A DNA stretch of 64,000 nucleotides from Ephydatia muelleri (GCA_013339895.1 JABACO010000017.1:2376749-2440748); one strand, 5' to 3'; shown: positions 1 to 15,300, counted from the first letter of the stretch. Program-made: numbers and translations. The notes: generated by a model from the sequence alone, not told the origin.

Positions 1-517
1 ATGCCTTTGGCTTACGAAACCACTAGTCTTACCTCCTACTTTTGTGCAGGAGAACCACAGTATTGGGTCTTGTACCGCCCCTTCCAAAATAACTACCGCG
101 TGGCGTTGTAAACACGGCTTGCGTACACAGTTGGTACGCGATTGTAAGAGTGCGTGTTCATTATAAATAAAAGGGAACCCAGTGTTGTGCTGTATTTTAT
201 TATTATTATTTTTTGCTGTTCTGAGGTGTAGTGAGCTTTACAACACAGGGTGTCTGTAATGAGTGGTTTTTTCAGATAGGTACCGTAATATTCTAATTAT
301 AAACCTAGTATCCAGCCGCATACAGCCGTGTTCTGTGCAGGAGTACAAACCAAAGATTGTTATGCAATTAACGTGAACGTGATGTTTATTAATTTTTCTG
401 TCTTTAAATATAAATAGCCTACATAGAATACTCATATAATATACACCTTCACAAATAATTACTTATTAAACAGACTACTACAAAGTACCTAAGCCTAACT
501 AATGTTTCAGACATAGT
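1..517. other. No gene recognised
   Basis: AT-rich sequence downstream of the decayed LINE. It contains a TTA/ATT-rich stretch near 197-213. I see no splice-flanked exon, RNA gene or repeat that I can name here. Confidence 0.5.
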
Positions 518-2607
518 CTACTCAAATGATTGGGGCAGACTTCTCGTCAAAATAGCTCTTGCTATGCTACGAGTTAACACCAGACTAAGTCTGCCAAAAA
601 GATCAGCAGTGACCTTACTTTTTGGCAGAGAAACACAGATGGCAAGCCGAGTGGCCAGACGGGTAAAAGTGGTGTGTGCTTCTCTGCCCCAGTTGCCATA
701 CGTCTCGACAGCCAGAGGAACACACACCCAACCTAGTTCCTGGCACTTAGGATCATTGGCAATGTGCTTGCGCTGCTCGCTAGCAGCAGCTGCAGCACCT
801 GCAGTCATTCCTGCCTCATTCAGCACAGCAGGGGTGAGTGGTGAGGCTACAATGACATCCCATGCAGCTGGTCTTCCTCTCTCCCAGTCCGCTACCAAAA
901 CATCAGCTGGGCGAGTTTGCCTAAGATCTGGTGTTAATCGGCTACCAACCTCTACCTTAACTCCCAGACAGCACTGTGGCAAAAGTCAACAATTACGTCT
1001 CGCAAACGATTATGGTGCATCACTACATCACCACCCCGCCTGCAGGTCACTGCATGATGGCCTAGAGGGTCTAGTGCGGTGTCTGGGCATAGTGGGCATA
1101 ATAAACCCCTGGACAAATCATGGCCAAAGGCTACCAAGAACTCATTGGGTTCCAAGTAGAGGCCAAGTGCAGCAGATGGTACCACAGACAACCAGGAAGC
1201 AGAGTGAGGGGCTGACTCAGACAACATATGGGCCTTGTTAGCAATTGAAGAAGACACTAACAATGTCTGGAACAGACGATTTTTGGGACAAAGTTGATAG
1301 GAGAGGACAGAACAGATTCTACAGTAATGGCATCATATGGAAGGACCTGGATGTTAAAAAGATTAATTGCCTGAACAAGATACTGATTATCTCTGTCACC
1401 AAAGCCAGAGGAGCACACAAAAGCAATAAATGCTGCACTAGAATGGTGAGAAAGAGACCGCAAGCCAAGGCCACCATAGCGTAGACTGAGCTGAACCTGC
1501 TGCCATGTGGAGTCAGAGGTGTCCAATACAAAGCAATCTTTAAAACACTGTCTGACATCATTATCAAAAAGCTCAAATGATCAGAGACCAAACTTGGAGG
1601 GGTGGCTCTTGCCAGGTGAACTAACTTACAAAAACTCCCACATACTCGCAACAGAATTAGCGCCACCTGGGGATCGATGGTTGCAACCTCAACAAGTTTA
1701 GATAGCAACTTCACAGCATCAAGACGCTTTGAGGCAATGAAATTTGCACAGAAAAGGTAATCACCGATGGGGGCTCCTAGAATGACCATGTGAGGCAAGT
1801 GTGATGTTTTCATTGCGGCTGGAAAGGAATGTGGATCATTTCGGCTAAAGACTTCACACTTGCTTAAGTTGATGAAAATGCCCAAAGATGGACCAAATTC
1901 CTCTAGAATTGACACAGCCCGCAACACTGATGCCTTCTTACCAGCCTACCCCATCATCCAAGAACCATGCTTGGAAAAGTAGATCAAGGCACTCGTCATC
2001 CTCATCAATGGCTGATACTACCTTGTGAAGGACCAAAACAAAGAATAAAGGACCCAAAGGACCCAAAGGGTCTCCCTGCTGCACCCCTGCCTCAGAGGAT
2101 AACTGATCTAAAGAATGCCACAATAATGGGTGTGACCGGTAGCACCAACTAGCCCATGGCAGAAGCTCTAACACTTTCCAGTGAGCCGTCTTAAAGTCTC
2201 CCCAACAGCAATTGGACTGATATCAGGAGGGCACCTTTCCGTCTGTTTGTTCAAGGCCGTTAAGCTACCCCCAGCTAAGAATTTAGACACTGACGAGGGA
2301 GCTTTACCTGATGCCAAATATCCCTCAGAGATGAGCAAATCGATGTTTGTAAGGGGATGCTAGCAGCATCCAAAAGATGTTGAACTCATAGTCCTGAGGG
2401 ACCAGCAGCAGTTCCTTTTGGAAAGGATATCGATCTTAACATGGATAGAATGTCAAAATCAGGACTGAACAAGAGGGAATTTGTTGGGATATCAGGTACT
2501 GTGGGTAGAGGGCAACTGGGATGTTTGGCTTGCAGCAAATGCCAGGTGTTATTGTTGTCTGGAGCAATCCCTGATGACCGAAGCACTCTGCATGCTTTCC
2601 CATACAA
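518..2607 (-). mobile_element. Decayed non-LTR retrotransposon (LINE), RT plus C-terminal endonuclease-like region
   Basis: Read on the minus strand, fragments occur in the order expected for a LINE polyprotein. First comes a reverse transcriptase start ending FPKGTAAGPSGL (2607-2386). Next is an RT core with QQGDPLGP and an FLDDG catalytic box (2174-1938). Then comes a thumb/connector region with NLSKCEVFSR (1927-1319). A Cys/His cluster CPLC..DPLGHH..TC follows (1263-952), and the last piece has TRPADVLVADWERGRPAAWDV (about 982-518), which resembles a PD-(D/E)xK restriction-like endonuclease. The reading frame changes several times, so the copy is dead. QGDPLGP plus the DD box argues for a LINE rather than an LTR element. 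The exact clade cannot be fixed by eye. A second copy of the same family lies at 4440-5561 in the opposite orientation. Confidence 0.85.
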
Positions 2608-3334
2608 ACCTACTCTCGCAAGAGAGACAGCTGATTGTAATGGCCTCTGTGTGTCATCTGCACGTGTGTCATCATCACATGTGAAATCCCCAACAATGCA
2701 AATTCTAATGTCAAGGAAGAATTTTCATTTACAACTAACAAACATTTTGAAAGCCCCATTATGTTTAGTGTTTCTGTGACAGTGATTAGATATACTGGGT
2801 TGAAGTTTTTGTTAAGCAAGTAATCAATCTACAGTGGGGGTAACAATTCCTGAATTTCTTACCTGCTGATCAAAATGATTGCTGCCTGGATGCCATTTTA
2901 TGTGTGACTTGGTGTGCAAAGGGATGGAAATAATAGGTGCTGTGGGTTATGTAGTTCATGTATGTGATTTCAGTTTGAAAAAAATAGGTCCTGCCCACGT
3001 TGCTATTGAGACTATTGGTGTTAGTAGTAATTTACTTTCCTGGGCCTTACCCACAGGGTGCAGAAAAATGCAGAAATTAATAGTTAATGTACTTTTAATT
3101 GTTTTGTTTTGTACACTCACTACCTGTCATGTGTGTATTATTTTAATGTGCACAATACTAAACTATGACAGCCGTACATATTTGTGGCAATGCAACATAT
3201 AACTATTATTCAGGAATAGATTACTTAATCAGGCTTAAAATAACATTTCTCCTCACAAGGGTTACACAACATAACAATGGTATCAAGATAATATAATTTC
3301 CATTATTCTAAACAGATGGTACTTCTTCCTGCAT
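2608..3334. other. No gene recognised (spacer between LINE and Kelch 3' end)
   Basis: AT-rich sequence beyond the Kelch stop codon. It probably carries the Kelch 3' UTR and poly(A) region next to 3335, but I could not single out a polyadenylation site. Short open frames on both strands here look random. Confidence 0.4.
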
Positions 3335-6300
3335 TCAATCTTCTTGTGTTCCCACATGAATAGAGCACTCCCATTTTGAAATGTCATTTACTCCTTTACG
3401 AGAAGTCGCTGTAAAACACAATTTAAGAAGGTGAATGAAGTGCAGCAATAGAATATAATTGGGATTGCTTCCGCGAAAAGAGAATTGAAATCTTGAAAAA
3501 ACATGTGATAGTTCCCTTTTCGTGGAAACGATCCCAAATATAAATACCAACAATGACAGTTCATCACAATGACAACAAAAAAAAAACAATTAAGGAAAAA
3601 CACAGGTGAGGTCGTTTAAATAAATTAGTGCTGACATTTATAACATTGAATAAACCAAAAAAAAAGAACAAATGTTCTAATGGAACATTGCTCTCTAATG
3701 GGGAATGTTTAGAAGCAATCCATATCATATATGATGGACTAAAACACTGCATGATTAAAAAAGAAGCACCATAAGCATTAATGTATTAGCATAACTGAAA
3801 AATACTTACTAATGTCAATAAAAATGGTCCCTGATGCCATAGGATAGTTTTCAGGCTTTATACCATCCGGGAACTCAGTACATCCTCCAAACACAACTGC
3901 TCTGATATGTGTAGGACTCATCTGAAAAGTACTCGATGTGTGATAGCCACGTTTCAGCCATTGTTTTTGCTCTGGCTTAGTGGAATAGTGTGAAGAAAAT
4001 TATAAGAATGGTTTTGTATGATGCATGCATATTGCACAGATTAAACATTGTACAATGTTTGCCTAATATAAATATGTACATATAATACAACAACATAGAG
4101 AAATGAAAACAAAGGAACTAGGTGTGATGCTAACAATGTGCAAGGAGGGCACGAGCATTATTTTACATTAGCACAGTGCTCAGTGAGCCATTTCCTGTCC
4201 GCACATGCTTGGTAATTTTTGGTGTATTTCTATAACTCTCCAAAGCCTGCTGCTGATCCTGAGATCAAACTCGCTAGAGACATTGAGCAGATGAAATAAT
4301 AATAATAATAGCCATCCTCACCCGGTCTACCAATTCTACACAGTGCTAGAATTTCCAGAGGCATTCTGACATTACTTGTGTGTGTATGTACTTTATGTGT
4401 ATATTATTACTAAATAAGAAATCCTTCTTCAAGCTTGGTACCTCGACGATGGAGCCTTGGCGGGCACCTGCCCAGCTGTACTGCGTGCCTCCGCCCAGCT
4501 GTACTGCGTGCCTTGCATCTGATCAAGGAGTTAGGTCCTGCACTGGCCTACATGTGAACCTGGCCAAGTGTGAGCTATTCAGCAGGAGGGGCAACACAGC
4601 ATTCCCACCTGAGGTGAGGCGCTCTCTACTGCCCAACCTGAACATCCTTGGTGTACCAATTGGGGATTTACTAACGCTGTTCCAAGTTTATTGCTGGGAA
4701 GTGTGCTGAGTCCAGGAGGCTACTGTTTGGCCTAGTGGATGTTGCTGCAGTTGATCTCCAGGTAGCAGTTACCCTGTTGCGCATGTGCGGTACATGTACA
4801 TGTAGCTTCTGCAGGATGGTCCACATAGAAAGGGTCACCCCACCCAGCCTGGCCTCAGATGCTCTGAGTTCTTTTGATGAAGTGGTCAAGTAAGGCTTTG
4901 CAATGTGCTCAGCCATCAATGTTACTGATGATGCCTGGAGCCAGGCACAGCTTGGACCACCAAAGTATGGTGGTTTAGGCCTTCACTCCCTCTCTCATCA
5001 ATGTCATTTCCACCCCTGCCAACAGAGCTCGCCTCCTGTCAGAGCAGCTCCTCATGCTTTCTCTTGGCTATCGGTAGTCCCTTCCCCTGGTTTGGGCTTG
5101 CACCTGGAGTCGAATGAGTACTAGATGGCCATTAGGTGGTAGCTGAGGTTGGATAATTCTGGTTGGTCCAGGTGCCCATTATGTCCTGATACTGCTCTTA
5201 AAATCCTCTTAGTCACCATGCTGTGACCTGCAGGCATGGGGAAGATGTGGTCATACGCTGTAATCGTCTAAGGGATGAGGTATTCGACCTCTGTCGTCAT
5301 GCCCACCTAAGTGTGAGTGTGGAGAGAGGTCATGGTTTCACCAGAGACCTTGCCCACACCAGGCCCGCTGACATCCTTATTGCTGGCTGGGACAGAGGCA
5401 AACCTGCGGCGCTAGACCTGACCAACACTTCACCACTCTGCTTTGCTATCTTGAGCAAATCGTGTCACCAGGCTGGTGTGGCAGCCATTGCAGCTGAGGC
5501 CAGTAACAGGATGATGGTGCAGGAAGTTGTTGAGCTCCCTTTTAATATTGGACAAATGTAGCCAACTTTCCAAACAGATGGTAAGAGTCCACTTTCCATA
5601 GACAAATTGAACAGGCAAGTTAGAGGAAATGCTATTCCAGAAGCAACAGACTCCTAAATAATGCAGGAAAGCCATCAGAGTATTAGAGTATTTGTTTGGC
5701 AGGTCTCTAGTAAAGCTGGTGCTATTCAGGGAAGCTGTGCCTTGCACATGGGGAAAAAAAAAAGAAGGTTGAGTATCACGTTCTTAGTACCGTAAAGTAC
5801 CAGAAATACACCTCTCCCCCCCTCCGCCCCCAACAAAAAAGGCTCGTCTTTAATCATCCGTATCTTTGTAATCACGAACACTTCCATGTAAGTTTTTTCA
5901 TAATCATCAACGGGTACCATTTTGTTTTCCTGAAATGCTGAATACGTTTAAGGTGACATTAGCGGTTTCGGAGATGTGCACGTTTAAACACGAGCCATTT
6001 TTGGGGGGTTTGGGGCGGGGGGGGGGGGGGGGGGGGGGGGGGGGCTATTTCTGGTATGTTAAGGTATGAAGTAACTCATGGAGCACTATCACTCACTAAC
6101 AGCCAATGTGCCAACATCTTTCAAAAGAAGAGGTATATCCGTTAAACAATTCAGTTTGGAGTTAGTGTATGTATATATATAAACGAGATAAGTAGTTGTT
6201 ATTAATTAATGATATCTAACTCCCTTGAAGCATGGAAAGATTGGACTGCATCATTGAATGTTTAGCAAACTTTTTATACATGTGTTTATCTTTGGAGTAC

Positions 6301-9300
6301 CAATGGTTTCTTTTTCTAAGAAGTAATGCACTAATATGTTTTGGTTCTTATGACTCAGTAGGATGAACATGATGAATAGGACAAATTGAGTGATAAAATC
6401 CATTAGTACATAATAATCTACATTTGGTATTATATAGCAACACCAAATCAAAATCCGATAGATTAAAAATAAGAGGAAAGTAGTCAGTATATCGATTATA
6501 GTCATAATTCAATAGACATGTGTAATTTATATAGTACAATGTATGAATAATACTCTCAATGGACACTTTGCATGAAAAAAAAAACCTGGTAGAGTCGAAT
6601 ATTTCATGAGTCTGCTGCCATCAAATTTTGGACATGCAGATTATTCCAAGTTTCATTTAGTTACAGTGTGGTTTTCCACATGTGCTGAGTTGTTTAAATC
6701 ACCTTTCACCAATCAGGTGCAAGGTGTCTAGCATGCAGAGCCACACGTAACATATGCAGCTATGCAAACGTTGAGGAGGTACATTTTATTTTGGATTTCC
6801 ATTGCTTAATGAAGCTCTGAAGTAAAATATACATGTACAATTAAAGTGCTCCAGATGAAATGCTGCCAAAACTGATTTATTCACTTTTATTGCTTAAATT
6901 TGCTTGAAATTCTTCACAATATCAATTGATGTGTGCAGTGCACACAATCTTTGCATGTGTGCAAAATCAAAACCAACTGGCAGTCTAAATAGCACAGAAC
7001 AAATAGTGCAACATTTAAACATCGATAGGCTGACAGGTCTTGTTTGTGTTGTTTTCCAACACATACGTATGCATGAATACATGAATGATGAATTAGGCCA
7101 GTTAGATTGTAATGTCAGATATGCAAATACTTACGAGGTGGAACAAAATAGGCAATACACGGTAATTGTATAATAGCTTTGTAGCTTGTAACAAATAATG
7201 ACACATCTTCACGAAGGCTGTATAACATTAAATATACATACAGGACCTCAATGGCCTCTGTTATTTTCAGACCTTAAAACTCTAACTAAATCGTCTGAAT
7301 TCTAGCAAACCATGGACAAACTTGAGAAATTGTATAACGTTCCCAACCAGTTGACTTATGGCATGAACGCAATCATGCATATACTTGGCAGCATGTCGTT
7401 ACATTCCTAGCTAGATGATTGAAACCAAATTCAAACCAGCGAGTAGTAAATTTATGAGCAAATGAGTACCTATGTGGTAAATGTAGACATGAAGAGGCAC
7501 AGGATCATTTTAAATAATTATTTATCGACTAGTGCAAGCATGTCTGATTTGTGTTATTTGTGGAGCATGTTATAGCACTTATGGATATTATTGAAAAAAT
7601 TAATACTGTGGAGTATTATAATCATATCGATGTGCAATGCCCATAGGAAATAAGTTTACATATATAAAACTTACTAGGTTTTTTGTCTCACAATTCAAAA
7701 ATGTGCCTTTCTTATTATGTTCTTCTGTACACATCCACACTTCTTCTGTGACCTCATTGTGACTCTGCCATCCTCCCAGCATCAAAATGGCATATTTGGA
7801 TTTTTTATTGAACCTCAACACATTGGTCGAGAAATAATCTCTTCCTAAAAGTCCTGAAGCATGTGTTTTAATTTCACTCCATTCCTGTGCAGGAGTACAA
7901 AAAATAAATGCTTTGGGATAACTCAACACATGACTAAATCATATAGCAGAATATACATTTTGTAATGATGTGTAATGGTGAGGATACTGTACAAAGGTCA
8001 CTTGGCTAAAAACACATATTATAACAAACAATACAGAAAAATATGTAGCAATATCAGCAATACAATCATGTAGAGAGATGTCAAAATGAGAGAGAGTGAC
8101 AGATTGAGTGAGAACAGAGAATACGCACTTACAAATAGACATAGAGAGACACACATGAATATAAAGGACAGACAGTCTATTATTATAGAAGAAAAGATCC
8201 TGAGCTTTGCGCACTGTAGGATGAATTTAGTGCATTGAAGGTAGGATGTAGCTGGGGATGTACTGGAATTAGCAACTGATATCTGAGTAGGGGTGTGGGT
8301 TCTTCAACAGGAGCTGGCTCAACATGAGGTGGTACATGTACCTCAACAGATAGTAACGTATGAGGAGGTGGTACTTTTGTAGGTGGCACCTAATCAGCAT
8401 CATCGCTCAAATATACAAATGCTTACCCAACTGGGACGATTTAGCTGGAATTGGTTTATTATCGGCACACCATTCTGTAGTGCCAGGAGTTGCTATCCTT
8501 GCTCCAGTTAAACATAACTTCAATCAGTGGAAAGGTACATTTGGGTGGCCTTTCATTTTAGTGCTCTGATATTGTTGTCACTTTCACCTATGCATTCCAG
8601 AACTTGAAATGGACCTTTCCATTCCTAATCAGAAACTTTAATAGTAGGCAAGACATTTTAGATGAAATTTTCTCCTCCAGAACTACTTCAGGATAGACAG
8701 TTCAGGTCACAACTCATTAAAGTAATGTGTGCATTGCGTTATATTAGGAAAAGCAATGGTATGGTCAAAAGATTTATTAGGACTTTATATGCTGGTAACT
8801 ACTTGAGGAACCAGTCAACTCGAACCTGTGTACCAAAAAAGTGTGCTTATTATATAACTAAAGCATTCATTCAGCCACAAGGTACACTCCATTCTACCTA
8901 AGGTTTGGCTGTCAGGCTAAGCATTCAGTGGACCTTATGTATGGGTTGGGCCCTGATGACAACTTCACAGCAGGTGAGTATGCATGCAGACTTAGAAAGG
9001 CCCTGAGTAGTCAGGAAATATCATAATAGGTGCTGACATTAGGCATCTGTGGCGGTCATCACATGCCCATCAACAAGATCACTCCAACGAAATGGAATAT
9101 TCTTTTCTATTCACATCTGGAGAGGTTTTGAGACAGAAGCAAAATTTTGATGAAACGCCTATGATAGTTGATAAAGCCCAGGAATTGCTGGATGTGTTTA
9201 TTCTCCTTTGGGGTAGGCAAATTGGACACCACCCTTGTTTTGATTGATTAATCTGTTGCAATTCCTTTGGCAGAAACAAGTAGACTGACTTCAGCCTGAC

Positions 9301-12300
9301 AAAAATCACATTTTGCAGGTTGAAGCATAAGATACAGCTTTTTTATTATGCCAAGACATTCCAAGGTGACACAAGTCCTCGACGGTCTTCCCCACTACAA
9401 TGATGTCGTTGAAAAATACCAGACAAGCAGTCAGTCCATCGCAAGTGATTCCACACTCAATAAGATGATTTGTCATTTATCATTTCATAAGATACAAAAA
9501 TAAATAAAAACATTCTCTACGAGAAAGCAGGAGGCATATAGGACTGAAAAGCAATGATAGTGCAAAAAGTATGAAAATGAGGTTTGATTGAAATCAAAAA
9601 ATGAAATAGGTCTATTTATCCGCTTTGTTACATTTGCCCTTGCCAAACAACAATCCCTGGATTGTTCTGCTGGAAGCCCAATGCCCAAGGGTCTATTGCG
9701 ACATAATATTGTATTGCGCGAAAGGCCTTTTCCCCGACCATTATTGATCATCTGCTGTGGATGAACAGCAGCTCGTGGTCAGTAGTGCATTTACTATTAG
9801 ATAATGCACGGATGTGTTTGGATCATATCAATGGTTGAACTGAGCTGGACAATCTGGTCCAAGTAGTAGTAAAATAAGAACTCATAGAGTGGGTTTAAGT
9901 GATGGGTAGGGAAGGAAAGGTGTGGCCACTGCTGAAAGCCTATGAGCTGCTACTGTGCACTACTCTTCCCATCGCGGGTTGCTCTCGTGACCCCTTGGTC
10001 CCAGTCATCGTTTTTCAGCACTATGATGTATGTGTACTACTGCTGCTGTGGATTGTGAGCTGTTTTGAATTAATAAAACTTACGTAGATATGTTTGATCT
10101 GAAATGATAAGCATCAGGTAGTTTAAGTAAAAGAAAACATATGGCTGCACAAAGTGGAGCATCCAAAGGAAAAAAAGAAAAAGAAACAAAGCCTTGATGA
10201 GTGATAAGTTATAGAAAGCAAGCTGCTATCCTTTGGATTCAAGTTCAAACCATAAAAGTATGCTTGCAAACCGCAGAGGATTAGTCAGCAGTAATTGATT
10301 TCATACCAAGCTTGCCCCTCTTTGCATCAGTAGCTAATCATTGAAATCGCTGGACAGGCCAGACAACACACGCGCTACGGTAAATGAATCTGTACCGAAT
10401 TCAACTATTATGGTACCGCGCCTAACAATAGCAATAATCATCACAATCTCTGGACTCTTAGACACCATCCACACTATCAATGATCTAGCCAAGTTGAGAG
10501 TTATACTGATAACTTTTAAGAATATTGGGGCCCTAGAGATGCCAGAACTGGGACGGGAGCAATGCTGCTTCCAAAAGAAAATATGCTGGTGACCGTACCA
10601 GTAAGATTACTATGTATTAAACTGATGTATCTGTCACAATGGTGACGCAGTGAATAGAGACTGGATGATTTATTCATCATCTGTGTGTTTTGCTTCAACC
10701 ATATGTGTGGAAGTAGTCTAGCTGATGAGATAATTTGCATGTTATTCTGGAAGATACAAGGAGTGCAAAATATTTCTCTAAAAGTATTGAGTGCACACCA
10801 GAACCTGGTTGATATTGATCTGCTTACTGTCATAATTCGTTATGGTGACCAAATAGGTGCACTAGTTGAACTCTTAAAGTTCCATTTCTATCACCAATGT
10901 TGTTTTGTATACAACAATCCATATAAATGTTATAGAGGCCAATCTATTGGCAATACTTCAAAACATGGCAGCAATATACAAATGAGTGCAAGCTTGGCTG
11001 AGCTCTGAAATCCCAATGCAATACATATTCCTTGTGCTGAACATTCGCTGAATTTAGTAGGAAACAAAGCAATAGACTAATATATTGGTAGTAACCACCC
11101 CTGGACAATGAATTGATTTTTATGAATACCTAAATCAAATAGGTTTTGTCAATTTGCCAGCTCAATACTGGCCTTGAGCTATAGTGGGGTAGCCACCACT
11201 ATACCAGCTGTCAAACCAAAGGTTGCTCATCCATACATATATGTAATTATAGTCGCATAAACAGTGATTTCACTATCAGTTTTAAAATTAGTATCCTAAT
11301 TATGAAATGGACAATACAATTAGTGGAACACATGTCTAGTGATTAGTATGTAAATGTATTGTATCCTGTTTCTATATTATGGACTGTAAAAGTAAAATAA
11401 TAATAATGATAAATAACAAAATTATATCCGGATGTTGCAAAAAAATGGTACATTGAATTCATTTGAAAAGAGAAATCTAATGCTCATGCCCGGGAGAAAA
11501 AAACGGCGTAATCGCGCGCAATTGTGCGTGAAAAACGGCCATAAACGCGCCAAATTACGCGGTCTTCAAAACGCTGTATCTTCTTGATTGTGTAATATAG
11601 TAGAGCTACATTTTGCATACTTATAAAGCGGTCCTGTGTCTATAGAAGTCCAAAGATGGTTTAGTTTGCGATGCATCGTTCCGAAGATATTCACATCCAA
11701 GTAAAGGGCTTGATTTCGCGGGGTTTTGTACTTGAAGCCCGCGAAATCTTGCTCTAAGTTGATTGTGAATATCTTCGGAACGATGCATCGCAAACTAAAC
11801 CATCTTTGGACTTCTATAGACACAAGACCGCTTTATAAGTATGCAAAATGTAGCTCTACTATATTACACAATCAAGAAGATACAGCGTTTTGAAGACCGC
11901 GTAATTTGGCGCGTTTATGGCCGTTTTTCACGCACAATTGCGCGCGATTACGCCGTTTTTTTCTCCCGGGGATCAGCAGATGCCAAGTACTATCTCTAAA
12001 GCAAATGTGTGGTTTCTATGTTTCCAAATGTCATGACTGCCTTTCAAATTCGTCTCTCACTTATGTACATCATCTGCTCTGGAGAATGGTCATAACCATC
12101 ACTTGTACAATATATATAATGAATAGAACAATTCTAATTTAGAGAAAAAACATTGCATGGGCGTGTGTGTGTATTAGATGGGTGCAGTTGTGGAAGGGGT
12201 TCACCACCATCCAGGGCCCATGACAGTTTAAATCTGTCACTGCAGCTAGTACAATCATGTAGTGAGACATTAGAACAAGCTTAAGAGAGAGAATGACAGA

Positions 12301-15300
12301 CTACGAACAGAGAACATGCACTTATATTAGAGACAGGGATAGTCTACTATTATTTGTAGTTCTAAGTGACTCATCAGGTGATGATGCATGCATTTACAAT
12401 ATTACCCAGCACACATACTACACACATAGTGAGGGGCACTTAAAGTGTATAAGTAGCTTGCACAGGTGGATCTTGAGATGCTCTAATACAAGATCAGAGT
12501 TGTATATGAATTTAGGTCTAGTGGCATATGTCAAACTACTTGTATTAGTAAACAATCACTTTAATAATGTTGTCTTGACATGATGAGAATATTCACTGTG
12601 ACCAAAACTAGGCATATGTGCATTGCTAAACATGAGTAGTTTAAGTTCTATAATTCATGAACTAGTTTCACCACTAGAAAATATTTTACATAGGCGATTT
12701 GATATTTCATTGAGTCATCAGAATCCTATTGAACCCACAAAAAATTTGAGTTACTAAAAGCAAGTGATAATAGAGAAAATTAAAATTGATGCTGAGGCAC
12801 CAATGCTGTCTGAGGACAAAATAAAATTGATGAATTTCTCTTAGACAACATGAGAATGTTCAGAAGTAATATCCAAGGTAATTGAGTATTCATTATGCAC
12901 AGTAGTAGTTGGAAGAAATACGTTTTAGGGATGAGTGTTTGCCTAAAAGCTAGCTTTCTCTCATATGAATGCAAAAGCTGACACTATACAGTTGTGACAC
13001 TCTTCATCACATATGCAAGTTAAAGTCTCACAATCTATCAAGATATAATTTCAGGCATAATATTTTCTCACAATGAATAGTTTCAATCTGGAATTCTTCC
13101 CCTGATTATGCAGCCACGGCAATAAAAATGTGTATTTAAATCTCAACTACTGCTTCTTACCATTTGACGAAGATTTAGAATATGTACTTTGTTACTGGCC
13201 TTGTTTACTCCATCATTTCCACCAATTTTCAAAATTCTGTCACCTCCGATGTTCACAAATGAGAAATATGCACATGGCGTAGTCTTGAGGGGTTGAATAG
13301 TCCATGTTTCTAATAACAAAGCAAGTAAATAATCCATTAATTTAACTGTAATTTAACTGTAATTGTCTTTTGAAAATGGGAAAAGGTTCAACAAAAAGTG
13401 CTCTAGTACACCATACATGTATCTGACATTTTCAAAAAGCTTTTGAGTAAAATACTAGAATTTAGACTTTGAAAGGAAACTGTTAAATACAATGCATCAC
13501 AATCAGCTTGTGCAGTGATAATAAAGTTGCTCAAAAGACATAATATTATCTGTTTAAGGTATGCCATTTTTTCAATCAGAGAGGTTTTGCTGGACTGTAC
13601 CCAAATGTCATGCTATATTACATTTAGCATTATCACCTTAACCCAGAATAAGTTGTATATACATATACATGTATGCCAGCCTTTCCCCCCAACTAACAAA
13701 TAACAGCAGCAGCAAAAACAGAAAAAGAACTAGACATAATTCCTTTCATTTCTGTATTCAGGCTTTTAACAATTTAAATGCAATAGCATGCAAAAGTGAA
13801 CTTCATTGCACTGCTCTCTATGAAATATGTTACACTGCCTTACAGTTAGTACACAAAGATGATACATGTTGTTCTGGACAACAAAAGTACAATTTATTGT
13901 ACCAGAGCACACCTTCTATCAAAAATGTGAAACTTTCAAAACTAGGTTAAGTTCAAATTTGGCAAATGTTTTTTTTTCTATGATACAATAAAAGTACTTA
14001 TTTTACAGCTTAATTCCTTATGGATATTTATACATATAGTAACGAACTATGACCAGAGTGGGTCAGCAGTTTTGTGTGCAAGTATGTACAAAAATGCTGC
14101 TTGTCTTTAAAGAAAGTCATGAAGACAGCACATGGCTGCAATCAGAGTACTATTCAGGTAGTACCACTGAGTTAAAAGTGTCTTCTGGGACTACAGTGAT
14201 CTTAACACAATGCAATACTGTGCCACATTTGTTATGCACAAGTATTCCTATAATTGGAACAACAGCCCTGTACATATACATACGTTTTTGGTTGAAATTA
14301 AATTGTATGTTTAGGGACTATTCTGGTGAATGCATGCTGGGCTGACACCTGCCATCCTGTATCTATGGGCATGGTGCAGCCAGGCAGCCTGAGAGTGCCC
14401 CACCTTCTCTTAGGATATCATTTTACAACAGAGATGACTAGATTGGTTATGATTGGTGTCAGACAAGTTTGAATAGTAAATATTACAATTAAAATCTGGT
14501 CTCTTAACACCTGATTATTACATGCTAATCAAAATGATACTCGCAAGCCATTTATGTTTACCCATTCAAATACCATGTAATTATCATTATGGGTAGGCAG
14601 AACCCTTTGGGCATCAATACTGACTAATGGTAACCAACCCTTGGTCACCAGTTTGCTGGTAGCCAGTGCTCTGCATGCTCAACTGCTGGCTGCTGCCAAC
14701 CCCCCTCAATGAGCAAATCTATCCCAGTCAATCATGGTTCTTGGTAATGGCATAATACAACTGCAGCGAACTGAGTATTTAGTTGAATTAAAAACATAAT
14801 CATCTACACACATATACCTGCCATATTATACAAATACTTTGACTCTGGAACCTCCTGCCATTGGACTGCTGTACTTGTGCCAACAGTGCTGGCTCCGTTG
14901 AGTCAGTCAATCTTCTGGTTCATGACTTACACAATTGTGTTGGAGTTCGCATGGGTGGAATGGCTGCTATGGGTAGCTGTTCTTCCAAAGACATCAAAAG
15001 CTTAGCATGCTGGACTGTCGAGTTTAGTCACGTGGTTTCTCTGACCGCCCACAGTTGCTTGGTGACATGCAATGGTAGACCAGCAACAAAGTGTTGTAAC
15101 AGCAGCTATTTGCGCACTTGTGATTCATCTCAGGCATCACTTCTTCCAATTTGTGGCTGAATAGAGGGAGCGATTCTCCTGGCAGTAGCAGGCTACCTTG
15201 AATAAAAGGGTAAACCCGATTGGCATCAGCACCTCCACTAGTAGCTTATGTGCGGTCATGTACACCTTTTGTTCCTCTTTGATAACATTAAGCCTAGTGG

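Noticed and set aside
564-1241. 225-codon plus-strand frame
   Set aside because: It lies antisense to the conserved LINE C-terminal region at 518-1263, which matches a known family; the plus frame shows no motif.
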